Below the pieces are notes generated by a model that made no database searches, was not told where the DNA came from, and was given only the letters and a program-made list of their open reading frames with translations. A program made the translations under genes and the position numbers. DNA of 64,000 nt from DTU015 sp964406505 (GTDB taxonomy: Bacteria > Bacillota > Sulfobacillia > Fermentithermobacillales > Fermentithermobacillaceae), in contig CAYORX010000003.1 of the NCBI GenBank assembly GCA_964406505.1, positions 70,838 to 134,837 of the forward strand, given 5' to 3'. Shown in pieces: positions 61,765-64,000 of the stretch (position 1 is the first letter of the stretch; each line of letters starts with the position of its first letter).

Positions 61765-62560
61765 AGATTCCTGGTGCAATGTATTTGAATTGCTTTGTGA
61801 GACCCTTGAGACTCTCTGAATGCCCAATAAATAGCACCCCTTCCGGACCTAAGACATTGTGAAAGCGTTTTAATAATGCTTTCTTGGCATTTTTGCTAAA
61901 ATAAATCATAACGTTTCTACAAAACACTGCATTGAAAGGTCCACTCATGGGCCATTTGCCTGCAAGGTTGTGTCTCCGAAATTGGATTAATTCACGAATT
62001 TTTTGAGAAACTTTATATAAATCATTTTTGCCTTCGTTAACTGCATTAAAATATTTGCTGCGAATCATAGGTGAAATAGATTTTACCCTTTCCGATCGAT
62101 AAACGCCTTTACGAGCAGCATCAAGCATACTTAAAGAAATGTCAGTGCCAAGTATAAGTACATCTACTATATCTATATGGGGAATAGTCTCCGCACAAGT
62201 AATGGCAATAGAATATGCCTCCTCACCAGATGAACATCCCGCGCTCCAAAATCTGATTTTCTGTCGGCGCAGGTCCATGGCCTTTGGCAATAGTTGGTCT
62301 CGCAGGTAATCAAAATGGTCTTGCCCGCGAAAAAATGAAGTATAATTAGTTGTGAGAATATCAATCATAACGGACAGCTCAACGCCAGTATCATCGTTCA
62401 TGATTAGATCTACATAGTCTGAATAGCTGTCCAGTCCTAACGCACGCAAGTGCTTTGCAAGTCGGGCCTTGACCAAACCTTTTTTGGATTCTTTAAGTTC
62501 TATCCAACACATGCTATAAAGCAAGTCGCGTATGATGTTAAAGTCAGTTTTGGTTAGCAA
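61751..62560 (-). CDS. cheR: Chemotaxis protein methyltransferase
   Basis: 269 residues. The N-terminal helical domain (1-75) includes LAKHLRALGLDSYSDYVDLI. The SAM-binding domain has LTTNYTSFFRG-like sequence at about 72-82, FWSAGCSSGEEAYSIAI, ILGTDISLSMLDAARKG, VFCRNVMIYFSKNAKKAL and FIGHSESL. It methylates receptor glutamates. TTG start with AAGGAG seven bases upstream. It follows mcp, with a large hairpin between. Confidence 0.95.
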   Translation of the reverse strand: MLTKTDFNIIRDLLYSMCWIELKESKKGLVKARLAKHLRALGLDSYSDYVDLIMNDDTGVELSVMIDILTTNYTSFFRGQDHFDYLRDQLLPKAMDLRRQKIRFWSAGCSSGEEAYSIAITCAETIPHIDIVDVLILGTDISLSMLDAARKGVYRSERVKSISPMIRSKYFNAVNEGKNDLYKVSQKIRELIQFRRHNLAGKWPMSGPFNAVFCRNVMIYFSKNAKKALLKRFHNVLGPEGVLFIGHSESLKGLTKQFKYIAPGIYERI

Positions 62561-62586
62561 TTCTGATCTCCTTCAAGAAACTCGGA

Positions 62587-62625
62587 TTCACCGTGTGTCT
62601 GCTTAAATTACAGACACACGGTGAA
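62587..62625 (-). repeat. Strong hairpin between mcp and cheR
   Basis: Perfect 15-base arms TTCACCGTGTGTCTG and CAGACACACGGTGAA surround a 9-base loop. No T-run follows on the minus strand, so it is more likely an mRNA-stability or partial-termination element that separates receptor from enzyme expression. Confidence 0.75.
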
Positions 62626-62635
62626 CATATGCTAT

Positions 62636-64000
62636 TTAAAAGTCTTCAAAATCTTCATCGTCATCTAGCGGAATGAGACGGCCTTTTTTTGCCTGTTTCG
62701 TGGTTGAAGTAGCGGCAGCTTCTGACTTTGAAGTCTTATCTTCAACAGAGGTGATTTTTGTTTTGCTCTTATCTAGTTTTGTTCTACTCGAACTTTTACG
62801 CGCACTTTGACGGTCATGCTCTACCTTGAACCAACTCATGGTCTCACGAAGCTGAGCTACCTGTGAGGCAAGTTCTTCGGCACCACTTGCGCTTTCTTCT
62901 GCATTGGCTGCATTTTCTTGAGTCACATTGTTCATCTCGTTTGTAGCGATAGTGATTTGGTCTACCCCTCTTGCTTGTTCTTGAGAAGCAGCGGCAATTT
63001 CAGCGACGACTTCGTTAGCTTTTCGGGCACCCTCAGCTATTTGCTGCAAAGATTTGTATACCTCGTCAGCAATTTTCACCCCGTTATCGGAACGTTTAAT
63101 CGATTCTTCTATCATGGCCGCCGTGTTTTGAGCCGCTTCTGCACTTCTTAATGCAAGGTTACGCACTTCTTCAGCAACTACGGCAAAGCCCCTTCCTGCT
63201 TCCCCTGCCCGCGCCGCTTCCACAGCTGCGTTAAGCGCTAACAGATTTGTTTGAAACGCGATATTATCGATGGTATTGATAATACGTGCTGTTTCGTCTG
63301 ACGCATCTTTGATCTCAATTATTGCGCGGTTCATATTTTCCATGCCTTGCAGTCCTTCTTCAGCACTTCCGGTTGCTAATTGAGACAAAGTTTGGGCTTG
63401 TTTGGCGTTTTCAGCATTTGTACCTGTCATACTCGTCAACTCTTCAAGACTGCTTGAAACTTCTTCTAAAGAACTTGCTTGCTCCGCTGCTCCTTCGGCA
63501 ACGTTTTGAGAACCTGAACTAATTTGATCCGCGGCGGCAGCTACCTGCTCAGCAGCTTCTTGTACTTCAGCGATAACGTTATTTAAGGTTTCAATCAAAC
63601 CCTTTATGGCTATCCCTTGAGCATCTTTATCAGAACGGGGCTCTATTTCTATAGTAAGATCTCCTGCCGCAAGGGCCTCTGCGACGGCTTGCTGTGCTTT
63701 GCTTGCTTCTATAAGCCTTTGTAAGCTAAATGCTAACACGTCTTTATCTGAGCGAGGCACAATATCTACTTCTAAATCGCCGATCGATATAGCTTCAACC
63801 AGTTCAGTTTGCTCCTTTATACTTTCCAATACAGCCCCAAAATGTCTCATAAGATCGCCTATTTCATCTTCCGAATCTACCGTAACATCCAAATCTATGT
63901 GGCCTGCCGCCATTAAATCTGCCAAATCGGCTAATTGATTAACTGGACGACTAATGAGATTAGCTATAAAGACACCTAGCAATATGGATATAAGAATACC
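62636..64000 (-). CDS. Methyl-accepting chemotaxis protein (partial, N-terminus outside window)
   Basis: 455 residues are visible to the right edge with no start needed; the frame continues beyond. A membrane helix (ILISILLGVFIANLIS) leads into a HAMP domain (SRPVNQLADLADLMAAG). Two more HAMP-like repeats follow, around ISIGDLEVDIVPRSDKDVLA and LAAGDLTIEIEPRSDKDAQG. The long signalling hairpin comes next, with its tip at NTIDNIAFQTNLLALNAAVE and AGRGFAVVAEEVRNLALRSA. A charged, low-complexity tail ends LDDDEDFEDF. It senses a ligand outside the membrane and controls CheA. The sensor domain is outside the window. Confidence 0.95.
   Translation of the reverse strand, partial: GILISILLGVFIANLISRPVNQLADLADLMAAGHIDLDVTVDSEDEIGDLMRHFGAVLESIKEQTELVEAISIGDLEVDIVPRSDKDVLAFSLQRLIEASKAQQAVAEALAAGDLTIEIEPRSDKDAQGIAIKGLIETLNNVIAEVQEAAEQVAAAADQISSGSQNVAEGAAEQASSLEEVSSSLEELTSMTGTNAENAKQAQTLSQLATGSAEEGLQGMENMNRAIIEIKDASDETARIINTIDNIAFQTNLLALNAAVEAARAGEAGRGFAVVAEEVRNLALRSAEAAQNTAAMIEESIKRSDNGVKIADEVYKSLQQIAEGARKANEVVAEIAAASQEQARGVDQITIATNEMNNVTQENAANAEESASGAEELASQVAQLRETMSWFKVEHDRQSARKSSSRTKLDKSKTKITSVEDKTSKSEAAATSTTKQAKKGRLIPLDDDEDFEDF

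Noticed and set aside
1..64000. CRISPR arrays, insertion sequences, prophage, toxin-antitoxin pairs
   Set aside because: No regularly spaced repeats, transposase or integrase motifs, or paired toxin-antitoxin genes were found on either strand.

Overview
The window reads as chromosomal DNA of a low-GC Bacillota (Firmicutes), most likely a Clostridia-like anaerobe. The grounds are three T-box leaders (Phe, Thr, Ser), an L20-type leader ahead of infC-rpmI-rplT, an FMN riboswitch ahead of ribU, the thrS-ytxC and trmH-pheST neighbourhoods, sporulation-associated genes (ytxC, ytaF, a broken GerMN gene), an oxygen-sensitive-type two-subunit L-serine dehydratase, and strong Shine-Dalgarno sequences with many GTG/TTG starts. 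I cannot name a genus. No phage, insertion sequence or CRISPR array was seen.

Layout. 1-8.3 kb (minus strand) is a translation block: ytxC, thrS, infC-rpmI-rplT, a TrmH-family methyltransferase, pheS and a pheT that runs off the left edge. 8.5-10.2 kb holds DUF134 regulator, Mrp ATPase and a NifX-like protein. 10.2-16.8 kb is mixed metabolism (AroM, PAP2 phosphatase, LD-carboxypeptidase, YlbF-like protein, class II aldolase, diaminopropionate ammonia-lyase, patatin), ending at a tRNA-Pro(CGG). 17-25.6 kb holds metG, nagB, an iron-sulfur flavoprotein and a molybdenum-cofactor operon (moeA, moeA fused to a periplasmic-binding-protein domain, moaA, moaC, mogA).

26.1-29.0 kb is the most novel locus: four co-directional, tightly spaced genes for membrane proteins, one resembling the DUF6754 family and the other three not recognised. 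They are preceded by a possible 9-codon leader ORF with a near-perfect ribosome-binding site. 29-38.8 kb holds ogt, an M20 amidohydrolase, mgtE, ytaF, purA, a C_GCAxxG protein, a histidine phosphatase, a MATE exporter and nicotinamidase. 39.1-45.2 kb is a complete oligopeptide/dipeptide ABC transporter. 45.2-51.3 kb has nagA, three poorly recognised proteins, an M81 metallopeptidase and FMN-riboswitch-controlled ribU. 51.6-59.1 kb has a decayed GerMN/SLH gene, serS, sdaAA-sdaAB, an MFS exporter, an amidohydrolase and a decayed second copy of the peptide-binding protein. 59.3-64 kb is a chemotaxis operon (mcp-cheR-cheD-cheY-cheX-cheB) running off the right edge.

Together the peptide importer, M20/M81/S66-type hydrolases, serine dehydratase, diaminopropionate lyase and NagA/NagB suggest a motile organism living on peptides, amino acids and cell-wall debris. 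That lifestyle is an inference from gene content. All family assignments are by recognition of motifs in the translated sequence; no database search was run.
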